A DNA stretch of 64,000 nt from positions 471,134 through 535,133 of the forward strand of contig NZ_JANKHH010000007.1 of the NCBI RefSeq assembly GCF_024626475.1, read 5' to 3'. This document shows positions 36,685 to 46,068 of this stretch, piece after piece (within the stretch, counting starts at the first letter, position 1; the number at the start of each line of letters is the position of its first letter). Below the pieces are notes generated by a model. That model searched no databases, was not told the DNA's origin, and saw only the letters and a program-made list of their open reading frames with translations. This stretch comes from Parerythrobacter lacustris. GTDB taxonomy: Bacteria > Pseudomonadota > Alphaproteobacteria > Sphingomonadales > Sphingomonadaceae. A program made the translations under genes and the position numbers.

Positions 36685-37545
36685 ATGGAACCGACTTATT
36701 CTGATCGATTCTGGACCAGCCAGGACGGTCTGAAGCTGCATTTCCGCGACTATCCGGGCGGCGCGGGTCGCCCGCCGGTGTTGTGCATGCACGGCCTCAC
36801 GCGCAATGCGCGCGATTTCGCCGAGCTTGCCGGGCGGCTGGCCGGGGACTGGCGGGTCATCGTACCCGAAATGCGCGGACGCGGGATGAGCGAGTATGCG
36901 TCGGATCCGGCAACCTACACGCCGCTGCATTACGCGCAGGATATCCTTGCATTGCTCGAACAGGAGAAGATCGACCGCTTCGTTGCGATCGGAACTTCGC
37001 TGGGCGGGCTGATGACCATGCTATTGGCCGCCATCGACCCCGCCCGGATCGCTGCCGCAGCGCTTAACGATGTGGGTCCGCAACTCGAAGCGGCAGGGAT
37101 CGAGCGCATCCGCGAGTATGTGGGGCAGGGGCGCAGCTACGCCACGTGGATGCACGCCGCCCGTGCCTTGTCCGACCAGCATGGCGAAGCGCATCCGGAA
37201 TTCGGGATCGAGCAATGGCTCGACATGGCGAAGCGCGCGATGGTGGTTCAGCAGAACGGCCGGATCGGCTACGACTACGACATGAAGATCGCGGAACCGT
37301 TCGGAGAGGCTGGAGGAGAGGCTCCGCAAGACATGTGGCCGGCATTCGAAGCGCTTGGCACAAAACCTGTTCTGGTGCTGCGGGGCGAGAAGTCCGACAT
37401 CCTTGCGCAAGCCACGCTCGACGCGATGCGTGCACGGCTCCCCAATTGCGAGGCGGTTGTCGTGCCGCAAGTCGGTCATGCGCCGATGCTCAACGAACCC
37501 GAAGCGGTCGCAGCTATCGACAGATTGCTCGCGCAAGCAAGATGA
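36685..37545 (+). CDS. Alpha/beta hydrolase
   Basis: 286 residues. Oxyanion motif CMHGLTRNARDF, nucleophile GTSLGGLM (Ser near residue 111) and the histidine in VGHAPML. A small Met/Ala-rich lid follows. A typical esterase/lactonase-like family; substrate unknown. Its stop overlaps the glycosyltransferase start (ATGA). Confidence 0.9.
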   Translation: MEPTYSDRFWTSQDGLKLHFRDYPGGAGRPPVLCMHGLTRNARDFAELAGRLAGDWRVIVPEMRGRGMSEYASDPATYTPLHYAQDILALLEQEKIDRFVAIGTSLGGLMTMLLAAIDPARIAAAALNDVGPQLEAAGIERIREYVGQGRSYATWMHAARALSDQHGEAHPEFGIEQWLDMAKRAMVVQQNGRIGYDYDMKIAEPFGEAGGEAPQDMWPAFEALGTKPVLVLRGEKSDILAQATLDAMRARLPNCEAVVVPQVGHAPMLNEPEAVAAIDRLLAQAR

Positions 37546-38693
37546 CCGGCACCGCGATTGCGCCCGCGCGTATCCTGCATCTTCATTCGACCTTTTCCGC
37601 CGGCGGCAAGGAGCTGCGCTGTGTCCAGCTGATCAATGCTTTCGGGCCGGGCGTGCAGCACACGATCGTCTCCGCAGTTCCGGACAGGATGGAGGCTGCG
37701 AAACTGATCGCGCGCGACATCGCGGTCGAATACCCGCGCGATTTCCCTTCGCTGCAAGGCAAGCCGCTGCCGGGGCGGCTTCTCCGCCTCGCGCGGGCGA
37801 TGCAGGGTTACGACTTGGTTGTGACCTACAATTGGGGCGCGATCGACGCGGCGATGGCGCACATGGTGTTCAGCGGCCATTTCGGCCTGCCCCCGCTGAT
37901 CCACCATGAGGACGGGTTCAACGAAGACGAACGGACGCGGCTCAAGACTCGCCGCAACTGGTACCGCCGGATTGCGCTGGCCCGCGCGGCCAGGCTGGTC
38001 GTGCCGTCCGAAACGCTCGAGCGGATCGCGCTCGTGACCTGGCAATTGCCGATCAATCAGGTGGAGCAGATCGCCAACGGGATATGTACCGCTGCCTTCG
38101 AGCGCCCTGGGCGCGGCAATGCCATTCCCGGCATCCGCAAGTCCGAGGGCGATCTGTGGGTGGGCACACTGGCAGGCTTGCGCAAGGTCAAGAACCTGCC
38201 CGCGCTGGTTCGCGCCTTCGCCCGGTTGCCTGAGCCGTGGAAGCTGGTCATCGTAGGCGAGGGTCCCGAGGAAGCGGCAATCCGCACGCAAGCAGCTGAG
38301 CTGGGCTTGACCGACCGCGTCCACCTGCCGGGCTTTATTGCTCATCCGGCAAACTACGTCGGGCTGTTCGACATTTTCGCGCTGTCGTCACATTCCGAGC
38401 AATTCCCGATCTCGGTGATCGAGGCCATGGCGGCTGGCCTGCCCATTGTCGCGCCCGCCGTTGGGGACATCGCGCACATGGTCAGCGATGAGAACCGCAG
38501 TCTCATCGCACCTGCCGGCGACGAAGCGGCTTTTGCCGATCGGCTGGCAGAGACAGCAAGCGAAGCAACGTTGCGTGCGCAGATTGGCGCAGCCAATCGC
38601 GAAAAGGCGCGCAAGGAGTACGACGAGGGCGCGATGATTGCGCGGTATCGCCGTCTCTATGCCAATACGATGGGGCGCAGGTCCTTGCCCTAG
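37542..38693 (+). CDS. Glycosyltransferase, GT4-like
   Basis: 383 residues. N-terminal Rossmann domain begins RILHLHSTFSAGGKELRC. The C-terminal domain has VGTLAGLRKVKNLPALVRAF and the retaining-GT motif SEQFPISVIEAMAAGLPIVAPAVGD (Glu in FPISVIEA). Family GT4 uses nucleotide sugars; the acceptor is unknown. Coupled to the hydrolase at 36685. Confidence 0.92.
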   Translation: MTGTAIAPARILHLHSTFSAGGKELRCVQLINAFGPGVQHTIVSAVPDRMEAAKLIARDIAVEYPRDFPSLQGKPLPGRLLRLARAMQGYDLVVTYNWGAIDAAMAHMVFSGHFGLPPLIHHEDGFNEDERTRLKTRRNWYRRIALARAARLVVPSETLERIALVTWQLPINQVEQIANGICTAAFERPGRGNAIPGIRKSEGDLWVGTLAGLRKVKNLPALVRAFARLPEPWKLVIVGEGPEEAAIRTQAAELGLTDRVHLPGFIAHPANYVGLFDIFALSSHSEQFPISVIEAMAAGLPIVAPAVGDIAHMVSDENRSLIAPAGDEAAFADRLAETASEATLRAQIGAANREKARKEYDEGAMIARYRRLYANTMGRRSLP

Positions 38694-38819
38694 GCCCCGC
38701 AGCCCGCTTCATCCTCGGTTCAAGCTTCGGGGGACACCAGCAGAGTTCTGAATTGCATCGCGTCGTCCATCGTCTAAAGACGCGGGACCCGTTTTCTAGC
38801 AGATTGGAAGAGCCCGCAC

Positions 38820-39629
38820 GTGGCCCTGAAACCGACTTCGAGTTCAACCCCGACCGACAAGAAGGCACAGTTGCAAGCCGCACAGGACGAGGTCCTGCTG
38901 CGCGAGATCGACGATGCCGTCCGGCAGGACCAATATGCCGATATCGCCAGGAAGCACGGCAAGACGATCCTTGGGATCGTGGCGGCATTCCTGCTGGCGT
39001 TCGGTGCCTATCTTTTCTGGGACAGTCGGCAGGAAGCCGCGATCGAAGCGGACAGCGAAGCGCTTGTCGCTGCGCTCGACCAGCTCGATGCCGGCAATCT
39101 GGATTCGGCATCGGCCCAGCTCGATGTGCTCATCGCCGAAAGCGACGGCGGGGTGAAGTCGAACGCGCAGATGCTCAAGGCCGGTATCGCGATGGAGCAG
39201 GGGCGCAATGCCGATGCGGCCAAGCTCTTCGCAGCCGTCGCTGCCGACGCGGATGCCGACCCGGCGATCCGTGATCTGGCAACTGTCCGCGAAGTCGCTG
39301 CAACTTTCGACCAGCGCAAGCCCGCCGACGTGATCGCGCGCCTTCAGAAGCTCGCTACTCCGGGCAATGCCTATTTCGGCAGCGCGGGCGAAATGGTCGC
39401 CATGGCCTATCTCAAGCAGGGCAAGCGCGCCGAAGCCGGTGCCCTCTTCGCGCAGATCGCCAAGGATGAGGATGTGCCCGAGACGCTTCGTTCGCGTGCC
39501 CGGCAAATGGCCGGTCTGCTGGGTGTCGACGCGATCGAGGACGTCGATGAAATCATAGGCCAGCTCAAGGAATCGCAAGGTACGGGTCCGGCCCCGATGC
39601 CGGCTCCGGCGCCCGCTCCGGCGCAATAA
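38820..39629 (+). CDS. YfgM-like TPR membrane protein
   Basis: 269 residues from GTG at 38820. A charged N-terminus leads to one membrane helix (about residues 49-66, GIVAAFLLAFGAYLFW), then a periplasmic helical-repeat domain and a Pro/Ala tail. In E. coli YfgM sits with BamB and the SecYEG chaperone PpiD; here it also precedes bamB. RBS not obvious. Confidence 0.88.
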   Translation: MALKPTSSSTPTDKKAQLQAAQDEVLLREIDDAVRQDQYADIARKHGKTILGIVAAFLLAFGAYLFWDSRQEAAIEADSEALVAALDQLDAGNLDSASAQLDVLIAESDGGVKSNAQMLKAGIAMEQGRNADAAKLFAAVAADADADPAIRDLATVREVAATFDQRKPADVIARLQKLATPGNAYFGSAGEMVAMAYLKQGKRAEAGALFAQIAKDEDVPETLRSRARQMAGLLGVDAIEDVDEIIGQLKESQGTGPAPMPAPAPAPAQ

Positions 39630-39648
39630 GATCGAGGACAGGATTGCA

Positions 39649-41019
39649 ATGACCGCTAACATCACAACGCAGCGCCGAACCGGCCGCGCGCTTTCTCTGC
39701 TCCGCGCGGGAACCGCGCTCGCCCTCGCCGGCGCGCTGGGCGCCTGCGGCGTTTTGGGCGGCAACGACGGCCCCAAGGTTACGCCAACAGTGGGCGACCG
39801 GGTTCCGGTGCTGTCGCGGATCGAGACCGGGGCCAAGGTCGATCCCGGCCTGCAGAGTGTTAGTGTGGTGTTGCCTCCCGCCGAGGCCAATGCGGAATGG
39901 GCGCAGGCCGGAGGTAATGCGGGCAAGGCCAATGGACATCTGGCGCTGTCCGAAAACCCGTCACCGGCCTGGACCGCGTCGATTGCCGGTTCGACCAACC
40001 GCCGTCGCCTGGCCGCTGCTCCGGTGGTCGGAGGCAACACTCTGTTCGCGGTCGATACCAGCGGTGTCGTCCACGCACTCGATGCACAGTCCGGCGCGCG
40101 GCGCTGGACTTTCCGCATGAAGTTCGAAGACAATCAGGAAACTTCGGCCTTCGGCGGCGGCGTGAGCTACGCAGGTGGGCGCGTCTTTGCGACCAGCGGG
40201 GTGGGCGAAGTCGTCGCGCTTGACGCGCAGACGGGGGAGGAAATCTGGACCACCAAGCCCGCCGGTCCGCTGCGCGGTGCTCCGACGATCGCGTTCAACG
40301 CGATCTATGTCATGACGCAGGACAACCAGATCCATGCGCTCAACGCGGCGGATGGCAAGCTGCTGTGGGATGAATCGGGCTCGACCGCACAAGCGGGTGT
40401 GTTCGGCGTTGCCGCACCTGCGGCGGGTCAGGGCACGGTCGTTGCCGGTTACAGCTCGGGTGAACTGGTGGCCTATCGCTACGAGAACGGACGGACCCTG
40501 TGGTCCGATGCGCTCGCGCTGACCTCGATCTCGACCACGGTCGGATCGCTCTACGATATCGACGCCGATCCGATCATCAGCCAGGGCCGGGTCTACGCAT
40601 TGGGCCAGGGCGGGCGCATGGCGGCCTATGAGCTGGTGACCGGGCAACGCCTTTGGGAACTCAACGTCGCCGGCATCTCCACCCCTGCGATTGCCGGCGA
40701 GTGGATCTTCGCGCTGACCGACGATGCGCGCCTGCTTGCCATCGCGCGGGCGACGGGCAAGGTGCGCTGGATCACGCAGCTACAGCGTTTCAAGGATGAG
40801 AAGGACAAGGAAGGCCCGATTTTCTGGACCGGACCTGTTCTGGCCGGCAACGCGCTGTGGGTAGCAAGCACCCGCGGGGCGATCTACAAGATCAGTCCGG
40901 GCGAGGGTTCGGCGACGCTGTACCGCGATCTGGGACAGCCGGTCTCGCTTCCGCCGATCGTCGCCAACAACACACTCTACGTGCTCGACGACAGCGGGAC
41001 CATCCACGCTTTCCGATAG
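39649..41019 (+). CDS. bamB: Outer membrane assembly lipoprotein BamB-like
   Basis: 456 residues. Signal with lipobox GALGACG (Cys near residue 34), then a series of eight PQQ-like beta-propeller blades, e.g. VHALDAQSGARRWTF, VVALDAQTGEEIWTT and IHALNAADGKLLWDE. BamB belongs to the beta-barrel assembly machine in the periplasm. The gene pair with the YfgM-like gene is conserved; der, usual next gene in gammaproteobacteria, is not here. Confidence 0.92.
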   Translation: MTANITTQRRTGRALSLLRAGTALALAGALGACGVLGGNDGPKVTPTVGDRVPVLSRIETGAKVDPGLQSVSVVLPPAEANAEWAQAGGNAGKANGHLALSENPSPAWTASIAGSTNRRRLAAAPVVGGNTLFAVDTSGVVHALDAQSGARRWTFRMKFEDNQETSAFGGGVSYAGGRVFATSGVGEVVALDAQTGEEIWTTKPAGPLRGAPTIAFNAIYVMTQDNQIHALNAADGKLLWDESGSTAQAGVFGVAAPAAGQGTVVAGYSSGELVAYRYENGRTLWSDALALTSISTTVGSLYDIDADPIISQGRVYALGQGGRMAAYELVTGQRLWELNVAGISTPAIAGEWIFALTDDARLLAIARATGKVRWITQLQRFKDEKDKEGPIFWTGPVLAGNALWVASTRGAIYKISPGEGSATLYRDLGQPVSLPPIVANNTLYVLDDSGTIHAFR

Positions 41020-41036
41020 GCTTTTAAGCCATTGGA

Positions 41037-41067
41037 GACGACCCGTCCCGCAGCGGGATGGGTCGTC
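41037..41067 (+). terminator. Hairpin after bamB
   Basis: A 14-bp stem (41037-41050 with 41054-41067, one G-T pair) with loop CAG. No T-run follows, so strength is uncertain. Confidence 0.6.
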
Positions 41068-41104
41068 AGGGCATTACCGCGCCTTTAACCCTTGTGCGCT
41101 AGGC

Positions 41105-42478
41105 ATGTGGCCGATGAGCGCGCACGATCACTCGGGTTTCGTCCACACGCGGACAGGGCCCCCGAAAAGCGATGTTTCGCCGGCGGTCGGGCTGGTGGGC
41201 CTCGCAGGCCTGCTCGCATGGGTGCTGTTCTGCCGCAACTATGCCGGGTTTGCCGAGGCACTTAGCCTGCCCGGACCGCGCGCTCCGCTCTCTGGGCCCT
41301 ATGCGGCGCTGGCGGCGCTGTTGTTTTCCGGCGGCCCGATGGTCCTGTGGTCGATTTTAGTCGACAAGGTGCATCGCCGATCCTCGACCGGTATCGACTG
41401 GAACAGGCCGCGCCCGCTCGGCCACGATCTCGATGTGTCGGCGATCAAGCTGATCGGGCTGTGGGCGACCTTCGCCATCATTGCCGGTCTCTACTGCCTC
41501 GCGCGGTGGTATTGGGAGGGGCAGTATCTCTTCGCCATGGGCGTGCTCGGCGCGGCGGCCTTGCCGCTTATCGTCCTGTCGGTGCCCTATGTGTTGTGGA
41601 TCGACCGGGTGCTGGTCGAACCGCGCGACCACGCATGGCACTTCGGCGCCATGATTACGGGGCGCTCCGGCTGGAGCCCCGAACAGGTCAAGAAGCACTG
41701 GCGCGCATGGATCATCAAGGGGTTCTTCAGCGCCTTCATGATCTCGATCCTGCCGGGCGGTTTCGCCGTCGTGGTAGAGAACGATGTGCAGGGCATCCTG
41801 GCCGACCCGGTGCGGCTTGCACTCTTGCTGACCGAACTGCTGTTCGTGATCGACGTCCAGATCGGAACCGTCGGCTACCTGCTCACCATGCGACCGCTCG
41901 ATGCGCAGATCCGCAGCGGCAATCCCTTCCTCGGCGGCTGGGTCGCAGCGCTCGCGTGCTATCCGCCGTTCGCCTGGGGTATTCTCGGCACGATCCTCGC
42001 CTACGAGGTCAACACCGCCGGCTGGGCGCATTGGCTGGAGGGTAGTACGCTTGCACTTTACGCATGGGGCGGGCTGCTGGTGTTCCTCACCGCAGTCTAC
42101 GCCTGGGCGACGATAGCCTTCGGCATCCGCTTCTCGAACCTGACCTATCGCGGCGTGCTGACCAATGGCCCATACCGCTTCACCCGTCACCCGGCCTATG
42201 TTTCGAAAAACCTGTTCTGGTGGTGCGCGGTGATGCCCTTCCTCGTGACCAGCGGATCGATGGTCGATGTGATCCGCAACACCTTCTTCCTCGGCTGCGT
42301 GAGCCTGATCTACTACCTGCGCGCCCGCACCGAAGAGGCGCACCTGCTGTGCGAGGATCCGAAATATCGCGAATACTACGACTGGATGGAACAGCACGGG
42401 CTGATCACCAGCAGACTCGCGCGCCTGCGCCGTATGTTCACCCCGCGGGGCAGGGCGACAGTGCAGCCCGCCGCATAA
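41105..42478 (+). CDS. ICMT/NnrU-like membrane methyltransferase family protein
   Basis: 457 residues with about ten membrane helices. The C-terminal third has NGPYRFTRHPAYVSKNLFWW and REYYDWMEQHG with a glutamate (TEEAHLLCEDP), the SAM-binding signature of isoprenylcysteine carboxyl methyltransferases and phospholipid methyltransferases. The first 300 residues are extra and not recognised, with six helices. Target unknown. ATG at 41105 (second ATG at 41114). Ends exactly where the next, minus-strand gene ends. Confidence 0.85.
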   Translation: MWPMSAHDHSGFVHTRTGPPKSDVSPAVGLVGLAGLLAWVLFCRNYAGFAEALSLPGPRAPLSGPYAALAALLFSGGPMVLWSILVDKVHRRSSTGIDWNRPRPLGHDLDVSAIKLIGLWATFAIIAGLYCLARWYWEGQYLFAMGVLGAAALPLIVLSVPYVLWIDRVLVEPRDHAWHFGAMITGRSGWSPEQVKKHWRAWIIKGFFSAFMISILPGGFAVVVENDVQGILADPVRLALLLTELLFVIDVQIGTVGYLLTMRPLDAQIRSGNPFLGGWVAALACYPPFAWGILGTILAYEVNTAGWAHWLEGSTLALYAWGGLLVFLTAVYAWATIAFGIRFSNLTYRGVLTNGPYRFTRHPAYVSKNLFWWCAVMPFLVTSGSMVDVIRNTFFLGCVSLIYYLRARTEEAHLLCEDPKYREYYDWMEQHGLITSRLARLRRMFTPRGRATVQPAA

Positions 42479-42790
42479 TCAGGGCAGCGGCGTGCCGTCG
42501 TCGGTTTCGTAGAGGCGCAGGTCGCGGCCAAGCGGCGGATTGGCAGCCATCACCCCTCGAAACGACGCCATGTGTGCCGATGCGCCATGCACGGCGAGCG
42601 CCTCACGATCGCGCCACCGCTCGTATATGACCAGCACGTCCGGATCGCTCATGTCCTGCGCGAAAGTGTAGGTCAGGCACCCGTCTTCCGCGCGGCTGGC
42701 GGCGACCATCGCCTTCATGGCGTCGACCACATCGGGCTTCGCCGCGACCGTTCCCGGTGCCAGCCGGATGGTGCCATTGATCTGGATCAT
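42479..42790 (-). CDS. Antibiotic biosynthesis monooxygenase (ABM) fold protein
   Basis: 103 residues. A ferredoxin-like ABM domain: start INGTIRLAPGT, then EDGCLTYTFAQDMSDPDVLVIYERW and HMASFRGVM. YgiN/quinol monooxygenase-type proteins share this. No catalytic residue conserved firmly, so activity unknown. It follows gshA by 16 bases. Confidence 0.92.
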   Translation of the reverse strand: MIQINGTIRLAPGTVAAKPDVVDAMKAMVAASRAEDGCLTYTFAQDMSDPDVLVIYERWRDREALAVHGASAHMASFRGVMAANPPLGRDLRLYETDDGTPLP

Positions 42791-42806
42791 GCGTGCTCTC
42801 CCTGTC

Positions 42807-44177
42807 TCAAAAGCTCTGTTCGTAGACCCGCTTGATATCGCCCGCCCATTCCCCGTGGTAAAGGTCGAGCAGCCGCTGCGCTGGCACCTTGCCGCTGGCG
42901 ACGATCTCGTCGAGCGTTTCGAGGAAGCCGCTCTCGTTGTCGCCGCTGTTGTTGAGCCGGGCGCGTGCCACCAGCCCCTGGCGCGATATTGCGAGCACTT
43001 GCTTCGCCAGGTCGAGCAGCTTGCGCCCGCCGGGGATCGGCGCGTCGAGCGCAAGCTTGGGCACCGCGTTGCGCAGCGCCTCGCGCTCTTCCATCGTCCA
43101 GTCCTTGACCAGGTCCCACGCCGCATCGAGCGCGGACTCGTCGTAGAGGATGCCGACCCAGAAAGCGGGCAGGGCGCAAATGCGGTTCCAAGGGCCGCCA
43201 TCCGCGCCGCGCATCTCGAGGAAACTCTTGAGCCGCACCTCGGGAAACGCGGTCGACAGGTGGTCCCACCAGTCCCCCTCGCGCGGCTTCTCGCCCGGCA
43301 GGACGGAGAGCTTGCCGTCGAGGAAGTCGCGGAAACTTAGGCCCGAGGCATCGATGTATTTCCCGTCGCGGAAGACGAAGTACATCGGCACGTCGAGCAT
43401 GTAATCGACATAGCGCTCGTATCCGAACCCTTCTTCGAACACGAAGGGCAGCATTCCGGTGCGATGCGGGTCGGTGTCGCTCCAGATGTGCGAGCGGTAG
43501 GACAGGAAGCCGTTGGGCTTGCCTTCGGTAAAGGGCGAATTGGCGAACAGCGCGGTGGCGAGCGGCTGCAGCGCGAGCGAAGAGCGGAACATCTTCGCCA
43601 TCATCGCCTCGCTGCAATAGTCGAGATTGACCTGGATGGTGCAGGTGCGCAGCATCATGTCGAGGCCGAGGTTGCCGACGCGCGGCATGTGGCGCAGCAT
43701 GATCTCGTAGCGCCCCTTGGGCATGATCGGCAGTTCATCGCGGGTCTTGTCGGGCCACATGCCGAGGCCGAGGAAACCGACCCCGCAACGCTCGCCAATC
43801 TCCTTGACCTGACTCAGGTGCCGCCCGGTCTCGGCGCAGGTTTCGTGCAGGTTTTCGAGCGGAGCGCCCGACAGTTCGAGCTGCCCGGCAGGTTCGAGGC
43901 TGACCGTGCCGTCGGACCCGCTCATCGCGATGACCTTTCCGCCTTCCTCCACCGGCTTCCAGCCGAAGGGCTGCAAATTCAGCAGCATGTCGCGGATACC
44001 GCAGGGTTCGTCATAAGAAGGGGCGCGGAAATCCTCCCGCTTGTAGACCAGCTTCTCGTGTTCGGTGCCGATGCGCCATGCGCTCTTGGGCTTCTCGCCT
44101 GCCTGCATCGGGGCGACCAGCTGGTCGCGGCTTTCGATGATCGGGTCTTCCCGGTCGGACGCCTCGCGTGTGCTCAT
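42807..44177 (-). CDS. gshA: Glutamate-cysteine ligase, plant/alphaproteobacterial type
   Basis: 456 residues. It makes gamma-glutamylcysteine, the first step of glutathione synthesis. WRIGTEHEKLVYK near residue 40, MSGSDGTVSLEPAGQLELSG (glutamate-binding) and GYERYVDYMLDVPMYF are characteristic of the plant-type (class 3) enzyme. ATG at 44177 is the start. It is followed by the ABM protein. Confidence 0.97.
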   Translation of the reverse strand: MSTREASDREDPIIESRDQLVAPMQAGEKPKSAWRIGTEHEKLVYKREDFRAPSYDEPCGIRDMLLNLQPFGWKPVEEGGKVIAMSGSDGTVSLEPAGQLELSGAPLENLHETCAETGRHLSQVKEIGERCGVGFLGLGMWPDKTRDELPIMPKGRYEIMLRHMPRVGNLGLDMMLRTCTIQVNLDYCSEAMMAKMFRSSLALQPLATALFANSPFTEGKPNGFLSYRSHIWSDTDPHRTGMLPFVFEEGFGYERYVDYMLDVPMYFVFRDGKYIDASGLSFRDFLDGKLSVLPGEKPREGDWWDHLSTAFPEVRLKSFLEMRGADGGPWNRICALPAFWVGILYDESALDAAWDLVKDWTMEEREALRNAVPKLALDAPIPGGRKLLDLAKQVLAISRQGLVARARLNNSGDNESGFLETLDEIVASGKVPAQRLLDLYHGEWAGDIKRVYEQSF

Positions 44178-44240
44178 GACGGTTGCGATAGGCAACCGAT
44201 TGCTTGCGCGCCAGCGCAATTTTGCGCCCAGATCGCGTAG

Positions 44241-44990
44241 CTAATCTTGCCAGTCACCCGCGACTCCCATCCACAGGGCGGTGGCTGCGATGGCCGCCGT
44301 TTCCCCCCGCAGTATTCGGGGGCCGAGCGTGATCGGTTGCACCCGGGGGTGCGCACGGAGCAACGACCGCTCGGTATCGTCGAAGCCGCCTTCAGGGCCG
44401 GTCAGCAACGCAGCAGGTCCGCTATGGGCCGAGAAACAGGCGCGAGCAGGCTCAACCCCATTCTCGTCGGCGAAGAACAGCGCGCGATCCTCGGGCCAGT
44501 CGCGCAGCAGCGCCTCCAGCTTCATGGGCACCTGCACTTCGGGCAGCGCGGTCCTTGCGCACTGCTCGGCGGCCTCGGTCACGATGTGCTGCGCCCGCTC
44601 GAGGTTGAGCTTGTCGGCAACGCAGCGCCGGGTGAGGACAGGGCGAATTTCGGCCACGCCCAGCTCGGTCGCCTTCTCCAGCACGAGATCGAAGCGGTCC
44701 TTTTTGAGGAGGGCAGGGCAGAGCCAGAAATCGGAGACATCCTCGCGCTGGCGTAGGCGTTCCTCCACGATCACCTCGACCCGGCGCTTGCCGACCTGAT
44801 CCACCCGCGCAGCCCATTCACCGGTCGCATTGTCGCACAGGATCACCGTGTCGCCTGCGCCAACGCGCATGACCTTGCTGAGGTAGTGCGCCTGATTGCC
44901 TTCGAGCGTGATGGCGCGGCTTGCGCCGAGTTCGTCCTGCACGAACAGGCGCGGTGCGCTTTTCGGAGGCCAGGCGGGGGTGGCGGGCAT
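44241..44990 (-). CDS. rsmE: 16S rRNA (uracil1498-N3)-methyltransferase
   Basis: 249 residues. PUA-like N-terminus and a SPOUT C-terminal domain with the knot motifs LTGPEGGFDDTER and LGPRILRGETAAIAAT. It methylates U1498 of 16S rRNA. Starts at 44990. Confidence 0.96.
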   Translation of the reverse strand: MPATPAWPPKSAPRLFVQDELGASRAITLEGNQAHYLSKVMRVGAGDTVILCDNATGEWAARVDQVGKRRVEVIVEERLRQREDVSDFWLCPALLKKDRFDLVLEKATELGVAEIRPVLTRRCVADKLNLERAQHIVTEAAEQCARTALPEVQVPMKLEALLRDWPEDRALFFADENGVEPARACFSAHSGPAALLTGPEGGFDDTERSLLRAHPRVQPITLGPRILRGETAAIAATALWMGVAGDWQD

Positions 44991-45018
44991 GGCTCGCCCT
45001 AACTCTGACCAACTCGAA

Positions 45019-45115
45019 TGTCATCCCCGCGCAGGCGGGGATCCATGGACTGGTCGGCCAACCGGATGCAGCGGTCGACGTCGTTCCATGGATTCCCGCT
45101 TTCGCGGGAATGACA
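45019..45115. repeat. REP-type composite inverted repeat
   Basis: Left arm 45019-45049 and right arm 45085-45115 (31 bases each) are inverted copies with about five differences, each a small palindrome around TTCGCGGG or CCCCGCG with ends TCATTCCCGC or CATCCCCGC. Lies between rsmE and ubiA, so it may end transcripts. Confidence 0.75.
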
Positions 45116-45135
45116 AGGGGGTTAGGTCGGGTCCA

Positions 45136-46065
45136 ATGCCTGAACCCATTACTCACGCCAGTCCTGCCATCGTCCCCGATACTGAACATCGGGGCCTCGT
45201 CGCGCGACTGCCGCAATTGCCGCGCGATCTGGCCCAGCTTGCGCGGTTCGACCGGCCGATCGGCTGGTGGCTGCTGTTCTGGCCATGCGTCTGGGGCCTG
45301 TGGCTGGCGGGCGAGGGGTTCTGCTGGGAACTGCTCGGCTGGTTCCTAATCGGCAGCATCGCGATGCGCGGGGCGGGATGCGTGTACAACGATATCGTCG
45401 ATGCCGATCTCGACCGGCAGGTTGCGCGCACTGCGTCGCGACCTGTCGCCAGCGGGCGTATTTCGAGCAAAGTCGCATGGATCTGGTTGATCTCGCTGTG
45501 CCTCGTCGGGCTGGTGGTGCTGTTGCAGCTGCGATGGGAGGCTCAGCTGGTCGCGCTGGCCAGCCTCGCGCTGGTCGCGGCCTATCCCTTCATGAAGCGG
45601 ATCACCTGGTGGCCGCAGGCGTGGCTCGGACTGGTGTTCACCTGGGGCGCGCTGGTCGGCTGGGTCGCGATCCGCAGCGACCGGTGGGAGGTGCTCGCCG
45701 CGCTCTATGGCGGCGCAATCCTGTGGTGCGTGGGCTACGACACGATCTACGCCCTGCAGGACCGCGAGGACGACGCGCTGGTCGGCATTCGTTCGAGCGC
45801 CTTGCGACTGGGCGCTAAGGTCAAATCCGGCGTTGCGCTGTTCTATGGCGGAGCCGTGGCGCTGTGGGCGCTCGCCTTCTGGCTGCTGCGCGAGGACTGG
45901 ATCGCGCTGCTCGCGCTGCTGCCGGTCGCGTGGCATCTCGCCTGGCAGGTGCTGACTCTCGACCCGGCCGATCCCGACAATCCGCTCGAGCGCTTCCGCT
46001 CGAACCGCTGGGCCGGGCTGCTGATGGCCGCTGCCTGCTTCGTTGTCGGCAACGCGGGGGCCTGA
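45136..46065 (+). CDS. ubiA: 4-hydroxybenzoate polyprenyltransferase
   Basis: 309 residues, about nine helices. It prenylates 4-hydroxybenzoate in ubiquinone synthesis. Both metal motifs are present: YNDIVDADLDRQVART (NDxxDxxxD) near residue 85 and YALQDREDDALVG near 216. Starts at ATG 45136. Followed three bases later by the SRAP gene. Confidence 0.96.
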   Translation: MPEPITHASPAIVPDTEHRGLVARLPQLPRDLAQLARFDRPIGWWLLFWPCVWGLWLAGEGFCWELLGWFLIGSIAMRGAGCVYNDIVDADLDRQVARTASRPVASGRISSKVAWIWLISLCLVGLVVLLQLRWEAQLVALASLALVAAYPFMKRITWWPQAWLGLVFTWGALVGWVAIRSDRWEVLAALYGGAILWCVGYDTIYALQDREDDALVGIRSSALRLGAKVKSGVALFYGGAVALWALAFWLLREDWIALLALLPVAWHLAWQVLTLDPADPDNPLERFRSNRWAGLLMAAACFVVGNAGA

Positions 46066-46068
46066 ACC

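Noticed and set aside
38761..38810. Stretch resembling the D-arm of tRNA-Glu (ATCGTCTAAAG...GGGAC) before the YfgM-like gene.
   Set aside because: The anticodon stem does not pair and there is no T-arm or acceptor stem; treated as chance similarity, no tRNA gene called.
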